DNA of 64,000 nucleotides from Asaia bogorensis (lineage in GTDB: Bacteria; Pseudomonadota; Alphaproteobacteria; Acetobacterales; Acetobacteraceae): contig CALQTN020000007.1 of assembly GCA_943333505.2 (NCBI GenBank), positions 1 to 64,000 on the forward strand, given 5' to 3'. This document shows positions 45,389-54,431 of this stretch, in pieces. The notes beneath the pieces were generated by a model, which saw only the letters and a program-made list of their open reading frames with translations, was not told the DNA's origin and ran no database searches. How positions within the stretch are numbered: position 1 is the first letter of the stretch; each line of letters begins with the position of its first letter. A program made the position numbers and the translations under genes.

Positions 45389-46318
45389 ATGTCCAACCCC
45401 ACATCCACAAGCGCGCTTCATGTCGGCATTATCGGCCTCGGGTCGATGGGGATGGGGGCGGCGCTCAACCTGGTCAAGGCCGGGCACCAGGTATGCGGCG
45501 CCGAATTGCGCGATAGCGCGCGGGCGGAATTGATTGCGGCAGGCGGCCAGGCGGTAGCGCGGGCAGCGGATCTGCCGACCGGGATGGATGCGCTGGTGGT
45601 GTTCGTGGTCAACGCTGCCCAGGTTGACGATGTGTTGTTTGGCGAAAATGGCTGCCTCGATCGTCTGGCCCCAGGGGCAGTGGTTTTGTGCTGCACCACG
45701 GTCGCCCCGGAATATGCCCGCAGCCTCGCCACCCGGCTCGAAGCCCGGCAATTGCGCTTGCTGGATGCCCCGGTTTCCGGCGGCATGGGGGCCGCGCGCG
45801 GCGGCACCATGACAGTGATGGCATCCGGCACCATTGCCGCATTCGATGCCGCGCAGCCCGTGCTCGACGCGGTCGCCGGCAAAGTCTGGCGGCTGGGGGA
45901 TGAAGCCGGCATCGGCAGCACCATCAAGATGGTCAACCAGTTGCTCGCCGGCGTCCATATCGCGGTCGCCGCCGAGGCCATGGCACTCGGCATTCGCGCC
46001 GGCGCCGATCCACAAACGCTGTTCGATGTCATCTCGTCATCGGCGGGCAGTTCGTGGATGTGGCAGAACCGGATGCCGCATGTCCTGGCCGGGGACGACA
46101 CCCCGAGTTCGGCGGTGAATATCTTCGTCAAGGATCTCGGGATTGTGCTCGATCAGGCTCGCGCGCTAACTTTTCCGTTGCCGATGGCGTCGTCGGCGCA
46201 TCAACTCTTCCTCGCCGCCGCCGCCGCCGGGCATGGCGGGCGCGACGATGCGTTCGTTATCCGGTTCTGGGAGATGCTGGCCGGCATTGCGTTGCCGACC
46301 GGCAAAACGCCCGACTAG
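45389..46318 (+). CDS. Beta-hydroxyacid dehydrogenase family (NAD-binding)
   Basis: A 309-residue enzyme of the 3-hydroxyisobutyrate dehydrogenase-like family. GIIGLGSMGMGAALNLVKAGH is the Rossmann GxGxxG start. LDAPVSGGMGAARGGTMTVM is the substrate-binding stretch and IGSTIKMVNQLLAGVHIA has the catalytic Lys. The substrate could be threonate or another hydroxyacid. The TAG stop is the first three bases of repeat copy F. It lies 63 nt behind a terminator and so needs its own promoter. Confidence 0.92.
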   Translation: MSNPTSTSALHVGIIGLGSMGMGAALNLVKAGHQVCGAELRDSARAELIAAGGQAVARAADLPTGMDALVVFVVNAAQVDDVLFGENGCLDRLAPGAVVLCCTTVAPEYARSLATRLEARQLRLLDAPVSGGMGAARGGTMTVMASGTIAAFDAAQPVLDAVAGKVWRLGDEAGIGSTIKMVNQLLAGVHIAVAAEAMALGIRAGADPQTLFDVISSSAGSSWMWQNRMPHVLAGDDTPSSAVNIFVKDLGIVLDQARALTFPLPMASSAHQLFLAAAAAGHGGRDDAFVIRFWEMLAGIALPTGKTPD

Positions 46319-46420
46319 AGCGTGATGACCGTAAGTGGAATCACACGAAGGTCTGAATCACGCGACCAAACAAAGAGTTAGAGTGTTATGACCGCGCCTA
46401 TCAGCGGTCATAACACTCTG
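46316..46420 (+). repeat. Dispersed L+R repeat, copy F
   Basis: L 46316-46378 and R 46379-46420. The first three bases TAG are the dehydrogenase stop codon. R has two compensated changes: arm position 6 (C to T on the left, G to A on the right) and position 9 (G to T on the left, C to A on the right). Its right end reads CTCTG rather than CTCTA. It lies 5 bp from the stop of the convergent dioxygenase gene. Confidence 0.9.
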
Positions 46421-46425
46421 AACCG

Positions 46426-47433
46426 TTACTCCGCCGCGGCGCGCAGATTATCGTCCCACCACGGGCACACGCCCGGGGTCAGCGTGTAGTTCCCCGCCAT
46501 CACCTGCACCGGCGCACGTTGGCCCTGTTCAGCCGCGCGACGCTTGATGCTGCCGGCGAGCGCCTGGCGTTCCGGCGTCCAGTCCGCGCGGTCATGGCCC
46601 CAAAGCGACGGGCCGTGGGTGCATTCATGCGATTGCCAGGTCGGCGGGTCGATAACCCTGCCGCCCCAGCCATATTCGATCAGGAACCCGCCCGGCGTGC
46701 GGGCATAAAAGCTGGTCATGAAATCGTTGGTATGCCGGCCCAAGGTGGTGGCGATGCGGTTGGGTTCGGCGAGGGCGAGGTCATAGCCCTGGCCAACATC
46801 GTCGAGGCTATAGAGTTCCATCATCAGGTGATGCAGCACATTCTGCGGCCCCTCGATCAGCGCCAGGCTGTGATGGCGGCCATTCACATGCATGAAGCAG
46901 GCTTTGAGCGGGGTCGTAATCCAGTCGCTCACCCCAAAGCCGAGGACATCGCGATAGAACGGCAGCACGGCATCGAGGCTTTTCACCAGCAGCACCGCGT
47001 GGCCCATGCCCAGCGCGCCGGTGCGGAAACCGGACAGGCAGCGGCCGGGCTGGAACGGCGTGGCGGCAATTTCCGCACCGTAGAAAAGTTCGATCCGGTT
47101 GCCGAGCGGGTCGGCGCAGATGATCAGGCCCCTTACCCGGCGGCGATCGGCAAGGGCTGCATCGCCACGGATCACCCTGGTGCCGGCGGCCTCGATCCGG
47201 GCCGCAACGGCATCGAGGCTCGCTGCGTCGGCGACCTCCCAGCCGAAAAACGCCGGCCCATCTTTCTGATCGGCGGCAACCACCAAACGCTGGCGCCGGT
47301 CATCCATGCGGAACACCAGTTCCTGGCTGGATTTCTCCGCCAGTTGCAGACCGAGAAAGCCGGTGCCGTAGCCGTCCCAATCAGCCAATTGGGTCGCATG
47401 CAGTCCGACGTAACCGAGCGCTTGCACGAGCAT
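46426..47433 (-). CDS. Extradiol ring-cleavage dioxygenase, VOC family (BphC-like)
   Basis: A 335-residue type I extradiol dioxygenase with two domains. The metal triad fits: His145 in GMGHAVLLV, His201/202 in VLHHLMMEL and Glu253 in GFLIEYGW, spaced as in BphC (about 146, 210, 260). It would open catechol-type rings with oxygen and Fe(II). The C-terminal tail after Glu253 is longer than in typical short members. No other catechol-pathway gene is adjacent, but the window has an HpcH aldolase, a hydrolase and a dehydrogenase. A large palindromic repeat lies 28 bp upstream. Confidence 0.9.
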   Translation of the reverse strand: MLVQALGYVGLHATQLADWDGYGTGFLGLQLAEKSSQELVFRMDDRRQRLVVAADQKDGPAFFGWEVADAASLDAVAARIEAAGTRVIRGDAALADRRRVRGLIICADPLGNRIELFYGAEIAATPFQPGRCLSGFRTGALGMGHAVLLVKSLDAVLPFYRDVLGFGVSDWITTPLKACFMHVNGRHHSLALIEGPQNVLHHLMMELYSLDDVGQGYDLALAEPNRIATTLGRHTNDFMTSFYARTPGGFLIEYGWGGRVIDPPTWQSHECTHGPSLWGHDRADWTPERQALAGSIKRRAAEQGQRAPVQVMAGNYTLTPGVCPWWDDNLRAAAE

Positions 47434-47460
47434 GATGAGGATCCTTCGATGGTCGGCAAA

Positions 47461-47571
47461 AATCTAGAGCGTGATCCGTTGAAGTTGAATCAGCAGACAC
47501 GCTCTAGATTCTCGTTTTCACGATCATTTTTATCCGTCCAATCGAAGCCGATTGAACGAATAATGATCTAG
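47461..47571. repeat. Second repeat type: double palindrome, copy H
   Basis: A perfect 13-base inverted repeat (AATCTAGAGCGTG at 47461-47473, complement at 47498-47510), followed by an imperfect palindrome whose arms begin GATCATT and end AATGATC (47522-47568). Both ends carry ATCTAG. TAGAGCGTG is shared with the ends of the L+R family, but the interior differs. It looks like another small mobile element inserted in a decaying gene. Confidence 0.7.
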
Positions 47572-47800
47572 CGCGGTTTGATGGCGGTTTGCCAGCAATT
47601 CAACCGAGCAAGCTGGCGCTACGCCGGGGTGGCACAGCCCCATCGGCAGGATAGCAACGCGGGTCTCGCCATAAAAATCATGGGATCAGAATTCGGGTGC
47701 TCGCTGAAACCCGCAATATCGGTCTTGGCCCGAGCGGCAACTTATCGATGCAGAGCATGCAGGCGCGGGCTTGGTCAGCCACTGCGGCGATACTGTCAGG
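47531..47800 (-). pseudogene. Remnant of a uracil-DNA-glycosylase-family gene
   Basis: Two pieces on the minus strand in different frames: (a) ADQARACMLCIDKLPLGPRP with RVSASTRILIP and a stop (47800-47678) and (b) FYGETRVAILPMGLCHPG, then APACSVELLANRHQTAL (about 47663-47531). These correspond, by memory, to the start and middle of uracil-DNA-glycosylase-family proteins (CxLPLGPRP, then VAIVPMGFC-PG). The stretch between them, including the GQAPG catalytic region, is missing. It overlaps the thpR stop and is bordered by repeat H. Confidence 0.6.
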
Positions 47801-48329
47801 CAAGCGGGTAATCCACTTCAGCCGTGTAGACCGCAGCGTCCTTGCCAAGCAGGGAGCTAAACAAGCTGAAATGATCGAAAACCACCGGCTCGGACCTGAA
47901 GAGATTATGCCCCTGCACAAAGGCGGCAATTCTCGCTGGCACTGCGTTATCGAGCCGCGCCAGCGTCACATGCGGAATAAACCGCCGACGTTCCGGCGGC
48001 AGTCCCGCACGCTGCAACGCAATCTCGATCTTGCCTTGCAGATGATCGAGCGCCGGATTGCGTTCGACGCCCACCCAAAGCTGGGTTTCACGCCCGGCTT
48101 TGGCGAAGGTGCCAACCCCGGTAAAGGTCAGCGTGAAGCCCCGGCCGCGCAGGCTGGCGAGCGCGAGGTCGATCTCCTCGGCCTGATCGGGCGCCACCTC
48201 GCCGATGAAGCGCAGGGTGAGATGGAGGTTCTCGTCAGGCACCCAGCGCGCGCCGGGAATGCCACCATCGAGCCCGCCGAGGTATTCGCGGATCGGCCAT
48301 GGCAAGTCGAGGCCGACGAATAATCTCAT
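47796..48329 (-). CDS. thpR: RNA 2',3'-cyclic phosphodiesterase ThpR
   Basis: A 177-residue 2H phosphoesterase with the two signature motifs HLTLRFIG (NLHLTLRF) and HVTLARLD, and the start MRLFVGLDLP. It opens 2',3'-cyclic phosphates in RNA ends. An in-frame extension to 48467 lacks family similarity and lies within tesA, so the start at 48329 is used. It follows tesA by 13 nt on the same strand. Its tail (AAVYTAEVDYPLA) is complete. Confidence 0.92.
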   Translation of the reverse strand: MRLFVGLDLPWPIREYLGGLDGGIPGARWVPDENLHLTLRFIGEVAPDQAEEIDLALASLRGRGFTLTFTGVGTFAKAGRETQLWVGVERNPALDHLQGKIEIALQRAGLPPERRRFIPHVTLARLDNAVPARIAAFVQGHNLFRSEPVVFDHFSLFSSLLGKDAAVYTAEVDYPLA

Positions 48330-48342
48330 TTGGGCAACCTCA

Positions 48343-48993
48343 TCACGGCACCTGGTCGAGCAACCGAACCACCAGCGGCAATATCCGCGCGACGATGCGG
48401 CGGACCCCTTCCGGGTTCGGGTGGATGCGGTCAGCCTGATTAAGGGTTGGGTCGCCTGCGACATCAACCAGGAAGAACGGATCGAAAATCACCCCCGGGC
48501 GCTGGCCGAGCCGGGCGAAGACATCGCGATAGGCCACCCCATACGCCGCGCCAAAATTGGGCGGCGCCAGCATGCCGGTCAGCAACACCGGGATGCGGCG
48601 CTTGGCCAGCACGTCCAGGATAGCGGCAAGATTAGCCTCGGTGCCTAACGGATCGAGGCCGCGCAACCCGTCATTGGCACCGAGTTCGAGGATGGCAAAA
48701 TCCGCCCCCTCGGCCAGCGCCCACCCGACCCGCGCCCGCCCACCGGCCGAGGTGTCACCTGATACGGCCGCATCGACCATGACAACTTCGCGCCCGACAG
48801 CTTTCAACGCCGCGGCAAGCCTGGCCTGGAAACCGTCGGCCACGGGCAGGCCGTAACCGGCAGTGAGCGAGTCGCCCAGCACCAGCAGGCGCGGTCCGGC
48901 CGCCACTGCCGGCGTACAAAACATGACAAATACACAAGAAAGTGCAATCGCCGCTTTCCGCCAGCGCACCGGCAGGCCATATCCTGCGTCCAT
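48343..48993 (-). CDS. tesA: Arylesterase/thioesterase TesA (GDSL family)
   Basis: An exported SGNH/GDSL esterase of about 216 residues. The signal VRWRKAAIALSCVFVMFCTPAVAAG precedes LLVLGDSLTAGYGLP (block I with Ser), AILELGANDGLRGLDP (block III with GAND), and DRIHPNPEGVRRI (block V with Asp and His). It acts in the periplasm. The ATG at 48991-48993 overlaps the ATG of the divergent ABC gene; a GTG at 48969 directly before the signal is an alternative. E. coli tesA is also divergent from ybbAP. Confidence 0.92.
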   Translation of the reverse strand: MDAGYGLPVRWRKAAIALSCVFVMFCTPAVAAGPRLLVLGDSLTAGYGLPVADGFQARLAAALKAVGREVVMVDAAVSGDTSAGGRARVGWALAEGADFAILELGANDGLRGLDPLGTEANLAAILDVLAKRRIPVLLTGMLAPPNFGAAYGVAYRDVFARLGQRPGVIFDPFFLVDVAGDPTLNQADRIHPNPEGVRRIVARILPLVVRLLDQVP

Positions 48994-49696
48994 GAACGCC
49001 ATCGTCCGACCTTCCGATATTGCCCAATCCGCTTCCCTGGTGCGGGTCACCAATCTGGTCCTGACCGTGCCGGCATCGGCCGGGCCGGTCAATATCCTGC
49101 GCGGCATCGACCTCAGCATCGCGACCGGCGAGGTGGTTGGCCTGGTCGGCCCGTCCGGATCGGGCAAAACCAGCCTGCTGATGCTGCTCGCCGGATTGGA
49201 GCAGGCAACCAGCGGATCAGTGCGGCTCGCAGACCAGGAACTCACGGGCCTCAGCGAAGACGCGCTGGCCCGGATCCGGCTCAGCATGGTCGGCATCGTG
49301 TTCCAATCCTTTCATCTGATCCCGAGCATGACGGCGCTCGAAAACGTCGCCATCCCGCTGGAACTCGCCGGGGACCGGCACGCGATGGAAAAAGCCCGCG
49401 CCAGCCTCGCTCAGGTCGGACTTGGCCATCGCCTCTCACATTTGCCCGGCCAGCTTTCGGGCGGGGAACAACAGCGCGTGGCGCTCGCCCGCGCCTTCGC
49501 GCCCGAGCCCAAATTGCTGCTCGCCGATGAGCCGACCGGCAATCTCGACCGTGCGACGGGCGAAACCGTGATGGCGTTGCTGTTCGATCTGCGGGCGCGG
49601 CTGGGCGCGACCTTGCTGCTCATCACCCATGATCCATCGCTCGCCGCGCGCTGCGACAGGGTGGTGTCGATGCAGGACGGCAGGATCGTCGCGTGA
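48992..49696 (+). CDS. ABC exporter ATPase, YbbA/LolD-like
   Basis: A 234-residue ATPase with Walker A GPSGSGKTSLLMLLAGLE, signature LSGGEQQRVALARAF, Walker B LLLADEPTGNLD and GIVFQSFHLIPSMTALENV, typical of YbbA/LolD-type (MacB-like) exporters. It pairs with the large FtsX-like permease that follows in a GTGA overlap. Context next to tesA matches E. coli ybbA. The start codon overlaps the tesA start (CATG), so no intergenic promoter remains. Confidence 0.92.
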   Translation: MNAIVRPSDIAQSASLVRVTNLVLTVPASAGPVNILRGIDLSIATGEVVGLVGPSGSGKTSLLMLLAGLEQATSGSVRLADQELTGLSEDALARIRLSMVGIVFQSFHLIPSMTALENVAIPLELAGDRHAMEKARASLAQVGLGHRLSHLPGQLSGGEQQRVALARAFAPEPKLLLADEPTGNLDRATGETVMALLFDLRARLGATLLLITHDPSLAARCDRVVSMQDGRIVA

Positions 49697-52200
49697 TCGG
49701 CCTGGTACTACGGATCGCCGGACGCGAAATGCGCTTCGGTGTGGCGGGACTTTGGATCGTACTGGCCTGCCTTGCGCTCGGGGTCACCGCGATCGCTGCG
49801 GTCGGCACATTACGCGCCAGTGTGGCCGCAGGATTGCTGCGCGACGGGACGCGCATCCTTGGCGGCGATCTCTCGATCGAGGGCGGGGCCCAGGAACTGC
49901 CCGACCGGCTGCGTGATTGGTTGCGGGCCCGCCAGATCGCCTTTTCCGACGTCACCACCCTGCGCACCATGCTGGTCGCACCGTCGGGCAGCCGGCTGCT
50001 GGTGGAACTGAAAGCGGTGGACGCCGCATGGCCGTTGATCGGAGCCGCAAGGACCGAGCCACCACAAACACCGGGTAGCGCGGTGTTGGGCCAAGGATTG
50101 CTGGTCGATCCGGCGGTGCTGGAACGGCTCGCCGTGGCACAGGGCGTTGAATTGCGGCTGGGCAACAGTCTGGTCGCGATTGCCGGCCTGGTGCTGGAGG
50201 AACCGGATCGGGTCGCAACACCCACCCTATTTGGCCCGCGCGTGCTGGTGGCACGGACGACGCTGGCCGATGCCGGCCTACTGCAACCTGGGGCGATTGT
50301 CAGCCACCAAATGCGGATCAAGCTTCCACAAGACACCAACCCACGCACGGTTCTGGCGGCTTTGCGTGCTGATTTTGCCAATGACGGCTGGCGTTTCCGT
50401 CAGGCCACCGATGCAGCCCCTGGCGTCGGGCAGTTCATCGACCGGATGGCGCTGTTCATGACGCTGGTCGGCCTGACCTCGCTCCTCGTGGGCGGGATCG
50501 GGGTGGCAAACGGGGTGCGCGCCTGGCTCGCGGCACGCGCGCGGACGATTGCGATCCTGCGCTGCCTGGGTGCCTCGGCCAGGTTGGTTTTTGCAGTGGT
50601 GATGGTCCAGGTGCTGGCATTGGCTGCTGCCGGCGTCCTGATCGGCCTCGTCATGGGCGGGGCATTGCCATGGCTTGCCGGCAGTTACCTGCGCGAAGTC
50701 CTGCCGGTGCCCCCGGTGGACGGTCTCTACCCGTTGGCCCTCGTGCAGGCGGCAGCCTTCGGCATGCTGACCGCCGGATGCTTCGCGTTATGGCCGTTGG
50801 GGCGGGCGATGCGCATTCCCGGCGCCGCGCTGTTCCGCGACCTGTTGATCGCGGATGGCCGCGGCTTCTCCTGGGGGTTGCTCGCCGCCAATTGCGGCCT
50901 CGCCATGCTGCTCGTCGGACTGATCGTCGCAACCGCCGAAGACCCGAAATTCGCGCTGTGGTTTTGCGCCGCAGCCGCCGCAACCCTGGTGCTGTTTCGC
51001 CTGGGCGGCTGGGGCCTGATGGTGTTGGCACGGGGCACCGCCGGGCTGGGCCACCGCGCGTGGCTGCGGCTTGGCCTGTCCAACCTCTATCGCCCCGGTG
51101 CGGCGACCGCCTTGATGCTGGTGTCAGTGGGGCTGGGCTTATCGACCCTTGCCGCCGTCGCCCTGATCCAGGGCAACGTCCATCATCAGGTCGCCGATCA
51201 AATGCCAGCCAACGCGCCGAGCTATTTTTTCATCGACATCCAGAACGACCAGATGGCGCAGTTTCGCGGTATCGTCGAAGGCTTTCCCGGGGTCAGCGAA
51301 TTTCGCGACGTGCCCAGCCTGCGCGCCCGGGTGGTCAGCGTGAACGGCACCCCGGTGGATCAATTCCACACCACCCCAGACACCGCCTGGGCCCTGCGCG
51401 GTGATCGCGGCCTGACCTACTCGGCAGCACGGCCCGAAGGCAGCCGGATTGTCGCAGGCACCTGGTGGGCCCGCGATTATGACGGGCCCCCTTTGGTGAG
51501 CTTCGATGCGGCGATTGCCGCCGGCTGGGGTGTCAGGATTGGCGATACCATCCGGGTCAACGTGCTCGGGCGCAATATCGACCTCAAAATCGCCAATCTG
51601 CGGGATGTTACATGGCGCACGATAGGGATCAATTTCACCCTGATCGCCAGCCCCGGCCTGCTGGCCAGCGCGCCCCACACCCATATTGCGACCTTGAAGG
51701 CCGATCCGGCGATCCAGGCGGATTTGCTGCGCGCGGTGACCGATGCCTTGCCCAATGTCTCCGCGATCCGCGTTGCTGACGTGCTGGGCGTGGTGAGCAC
51801 CATGCTCGACCAAATCGCCGCTGCGCTCGCTGCCACAGGCTCGCTCACCCTGGTGTCGGGCATCCTGGTGCTGGCCGGGGCGGTCGCGGCCGGGCAACGC
51901 CGCCGAATTCGCGATGCGGTCATCCTCAAGACCCTGGGCGCCAGCAGGTCGCAGATCCGTGCTGCCTGGCTGATCGAATTCGGCTTGATCGGCGCGATTG
52001 CCGGTGTGCTGTCAGCCGCGATCGGCACCGCGGCAAGCTGGGGGGTCGTGCATTTCGTGATGGGCACGTCCTGGGTATTTCTGCCCGGAACCCTGGCAAT
52101 GGTTATTTTGGGCTGTATCGCGCTCATGCTGGGCTTCGGATATGCCGGCACCGCCAGCGCCTTACGGGCAAAAGTGGCGCCAATGCTGCGCAATGAGTGA
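49693..52200 (+). CDS. FtsX-like permease, YbbP type
   Basis: An 835-residue exporter permease with the YbbP layout. A short cytoplasmic start and first helix are followed by a large periplasmic region, four central helices (around LIGLVMGGALPWL), a second periplasmic region and final FtsX helices (LTLVSGILVLAGAVAAGQRRRIRDAVILKTLG). The GTG start at 49693 overlaps the stop of the ATPase gene. The complex is thought to export lipid or hydrophobic substrates; this is not settled. Confidence 0.92.
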   Translation: MIGLVLRIAGREMRFGVAGLWIVLACLALGVTAIAAVGTLRASVAAGLLRDGTRILGGDLSIEGGAQELPDRLRDWLRARQIAFSDVTTLRTMLVAPSGSRLLVELKAVDAAWPLIGAARTEPPQTPGSAVLGQGLLVDPAVLERLAVAQGVELRLGNSLVAIAGLVLEEPDRVATPTLFGPRVLVARTTLADAGLLQPGAIVSHQMRIKLPQDTNPRTVLAALRADFANDGWRFRQATDAAPGVGQFIDRMALFMTLVGLTSLLVGGIGVANGVRAWLAARARTIAILRCLGASARLVFAVVMVQVLALAAAGVLIGLVMGGALPWLAGSYLREVLPVPPVDGLYPLALVQAAAFGMLTAGCFALWPLGRAMRIPGAALFRDLLIADGRGFSWGLLAANCGLAMLLVGLIVATAEDPKFALWFCAAAAATLVLFRLGGWGLMVLARGTAGLGHRAWLRLGLSNLYRPGAATALMLVSVGLGLSTLAAVALIQGNVHHQVADQMPANAPSYFFIDIQNDQMAQFRGIVEGFPGVSEFRDVPSLRARVVSVNGTPVDQFHTTPDTAWALRGDRGLTYSAARPEGSRIVAGTWWARDYDGPPLVSFDAAIAAGWGVRIGDTIRVNVLGRNIDLKIANLRDVTWRTIGINFTLIASPGLLASAPHTHIATLKADPAIQADLLRAVTDALPNVSAIRVADVLGVVSTMLDQIAAALAATGSLTLVSGILVLAGAVAAGQRRRIRDAVILKTLGASRSQIRAAWLIEFGLIGAIAGVLSAAIGTAASWGVVHFVMGTSWVFLPGTLAMVILGCIALMLGFGYAGTASALRAKVAPMLRNE

Positions 52201-52305
52201 TTTTTCCCACCCTTCCAAAACATTACACCGAATTCGCTTGAACCTTGGCGCTAAGTGCTCAAAATAGAGCCCAAGGCAAACCAGCCAACCACGGAAGAAA
52301 CTCAC

Positions 52306-53085
52306 ATGGCGATCAGTCCCGACTTTAGGACCTATACCGGTGCCACCCGGGCTGCGGAATCCGCGGCTGCGCTGGATGCCGGGCTGCGCAGCTATATGCT
52401 GCGCGTTTATAACTGGATGGCGTCTGGCCTGGTGCTGACCGGCCTGGTCGCTTACGCGATTGTCGCGGTTCCGGTGCTGTTCAACGCCTTCTACCCCGAG
52501 GTGATGACCCCGCGCGGCTTGCGGCATCAGCCGGGTGCCTTGGCGTATATCGCCATGTTTGCCCCGCTCGCGTTCATGCTGGTGCTGAACTTCGGCGTCA
52601 ATAAGCTGTCACCAACCGCAGTGCAGGGCCTGTTCTGGGCATTCTGCGCGACGATGGGCGCCAGCATGAGCAGCATCTTTCTGGTCTATGTGCAAAGCTC
52701 GATCGTCCAGGTGTTCTTCATCACCGCCGGCACCTTCGCTGCAATGTCGATCTACGGCTACACCACCCGCAGCGACCTGACGCGCATGGGCAGCTTCCTG
52801 ATGATGGGCCTGTTCGGCATTATGATCGCCAGCGTCGTCAACATCTTCCTGGGCAGTGGCGCGTTGCAATTCGCCATCAGCGTGATCGGCGTGCTGATTT
52901 TCACCGGCCTCACCGCCTACGACACACAGCGCATCAAGGCTGACTATGTCGAATACTCCTACGCCTATGGCATTGGCGAAGCAGCAAAGCGCAGCGCCCT
53001 CGACAGCCTGACCTTGCTGCTGAACTTCATCAACCTGTTCATGATGCTTCTGCAGCTGCTCGGCGTGCGTAACAACAACAACTGA
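52306..53085 (+). CDS. Bax inhibitor-1/YccA family membrane protein
   Basis: A 259-residue seven-helix protein. A polar N-terminus (MAISPDFRTYTGATRAAE) precedes RSYMLRVYNWMASGLVLTGLVAYA, FITAGTFAAMSIYGYTTRSDLTRMGSFLMMGL and LTAYDTQRIKADY with the conserved YDTQ, which marks the BI-1 family. These proteins affect calcium or pH leak across membranes and membrane quality control; no enzyme activity is known. GGAAGAA precedes the ATG. Terminated by a strong hairpin at 53109. Confidence 0.93.
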   Translation: MAISPDFRTYTGATRAAESAAALDAGLRSYMLRVYNWMASGLVLTGLVAYAIVAVPVLFNAFYPEVMTPRGLRHQPGALAYIAMFAPLAFMLVLNFGVNKLSPTAVQGLFWAFCATMGASMSSIFLVYVQSSIVQVFFITAGTFAAMSIYGYTTRSDLTRMGSFLMMGLFGIMIASVVNIFLGSGALQFAISVIGVLIFTGLTAYDTQRIKADYVEYSYAYGIGEAAKRSALDSLTLLLNFINLFMMLLQLLGVRNNNN

Positions 53086-53108
53086 TCTGGCACATGCTGG
53101 AAACAGAG

Positions 53109-53138
53109 AAGGCCGCAGCAAAAGCTGCGGCCTTTTTT
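53109..53138 (+). terminator. Rho-independent terminator
   Basis: An 11-bp stem AAGGCCGCAGC/GCTGCGGCCTT with an AAAA loop, then T residues to 53138. It ends the BI-1 transcript. On the other strand the hairpin lies just past the carD stop but is followed by a poorer T run, so it is mainly one-directional. Confidence 0.9.
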
Positions 53139-53155
53139 GTGTCGGCGGCGTGCGG

Positions 53156-54238
53156 TTACAGCGACTTGAGAAACTGGGTCAACTTCACAATCGCGGTCAG
53201 CTTGTCGGTCTGGTCCAGCGCCCCAAGTTCGGCCGCCAGACGATCCAATGCAGCTTCGTAAATCTGCCGTTCCGAGAAGCTCTGGTCGGGCTGCCCGGAA
53301 TTGCGATGCAGATCGCGCACCACTTCGGCAATCGCCAGCGGATCACCAGAATTGATCTTGGCCTCGTATTCCTGCGCCCGGCGCGACCACATGGTGCGTT
53401 TGATCCGCGCCCGCCCCTTGAGGAGCGCCAGCGCTTCATCGAACAGCTTCCGGGTGGCAAGCTTGCGCAAACCTGCGCTGCGCGCCTTGGAAACCGGAAC
53501 CCGCAAGGTCATGCGGTTTTCTTCGAAGGTGATGTGGATCAGCTCGAGGCGATGCCCTGCGATATCCTCAGTGGCAATTTTCTCGACCTTGCCGACGCCA
53601 TGGGTCGGATAGACGACGAAATCGCCCTCTGCGAACGATTCATCCTTGTTCGACGCGCGCGAGATTTGCGGCGGCCGGCCATTATGCTGGATCGGCCCAC
53701 CCATGCGCTGTTCGACAATCTTGGACACCGGCTTGGCTTCCCCCGGGGTCGCCTCGATCGGCGCCGTCGCCGACACCGGCGGCAATGCCGGTTTGGCCGC
53801 AACGGCTGGCTTGGGCGCGGGCTTGGGCGCCGCTTTCGCTTTGCCGCCGCCAGCCTCTTCCTCGGCGCGGTGGGCGCGCGCGGCCTCACGGACCAGATCG
53901 GCCATGGTTGGCGCGGCGCTTGCGGGCGACGCGTCATCTTCTGGCGCTGCAACCTTGGGAGCCGCTTTTGCTGCGCTGGATTTAGCCGTCGCGGCTTTCG
54001 TCGCTGGTTTCACGACAGTAGCGGGTGCCGGGTCAGTGCTCGGCGGGGCATCTTGGGCGGCTGGCGCAGTGATTTCAGTCAAACTATTGACTTCCTTGTT
54101 TTTCTTGGTGGCCGATTGCCCCGCAAGGGCAGTTTCGGCTGACGCGATGGTCGATTTGGCGGCACGCTTGGGTTTGCTGGCCACGGCGATTGTCTCATCC
54201 GCAGCTACCGGCGGTGCAGACACAGCGGAGTCCGTCAT
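53156..54238 (-). CDS. carD: CarD-family regulator with long Ala/Lys-rich N-terminus
   Basis: A 360-residue protein. The CarD domain (RNA polymerase-binding plus DNA-binding part) spans about residues 200-360, starting at FAEGDFVVYPTHGVGKVEKI; MWSRRAQEYEAKI is the DNA-binding core. Residues 1-200 are low-complexity (AKSSAAKAAPKVA, PKPAPKPAVAAKPA) and probably disordered. Usual alphaproteobacterial CarD proteins have about 160-200 residues. It regulates rRNA and other promoters by stabilising the open complex. Downstream of fdxA in a conserved group. Confidence 0.92.
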   Translation of the reverse strand: MTDSAVSAPPVAADETIAVASKPKRAAKSTIASAETALAGQSATKKNKEVNSLTEITAPAAQDAPPSTDPAPATVVKPATKAATAKSSAAKAAPKVAAPEDDASPASAAPTMADLVREAARAHRAEEEAGGGKAKAAPKPAPKPAVAAKPALPPVSATAPIEATPGEAKPVSKIVEQRMGGPIQHNGRPPQISRASNKDESFAEGDFVVYPTHGVGKVEKIATEDIAGHRLELIHITFEENRMTLRVPVSKARSAGLRKLATRKLFDEALALLKGRARIKRTMWSRRAQEYEAKINSGDPLAIAEVVRDLHRNSGQPDQSFSERQIYEAALDRLAAELGALDQTDKLTAIVKLTQFLKSL

Positions 54239-54431
54239 CCTATTCCTCGCGCTTCAGATGTGCCGATCGCGCCCCGATGACCTCGATCCGGTCACCGGCG
54301 CAAGTGGCAGTTCAAACCAATGTCAAGGCCGTACGCGCACCTGTTTCCAAGTCTTTGCGCATGGACACACGGAAGTGTAACACAAATTCTACCCCCCGTC
54401 ATCCCGGCGCAGTTTCCGAAAAGCGGCGGAA

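Noticed and set aside
47678-47929. Open frame of 83 residues over thpR end
   Set aside because: The first half is antisense-frame noise in thpR; only the second half resembles a protein family and it is reported as a pseudogene remnant.
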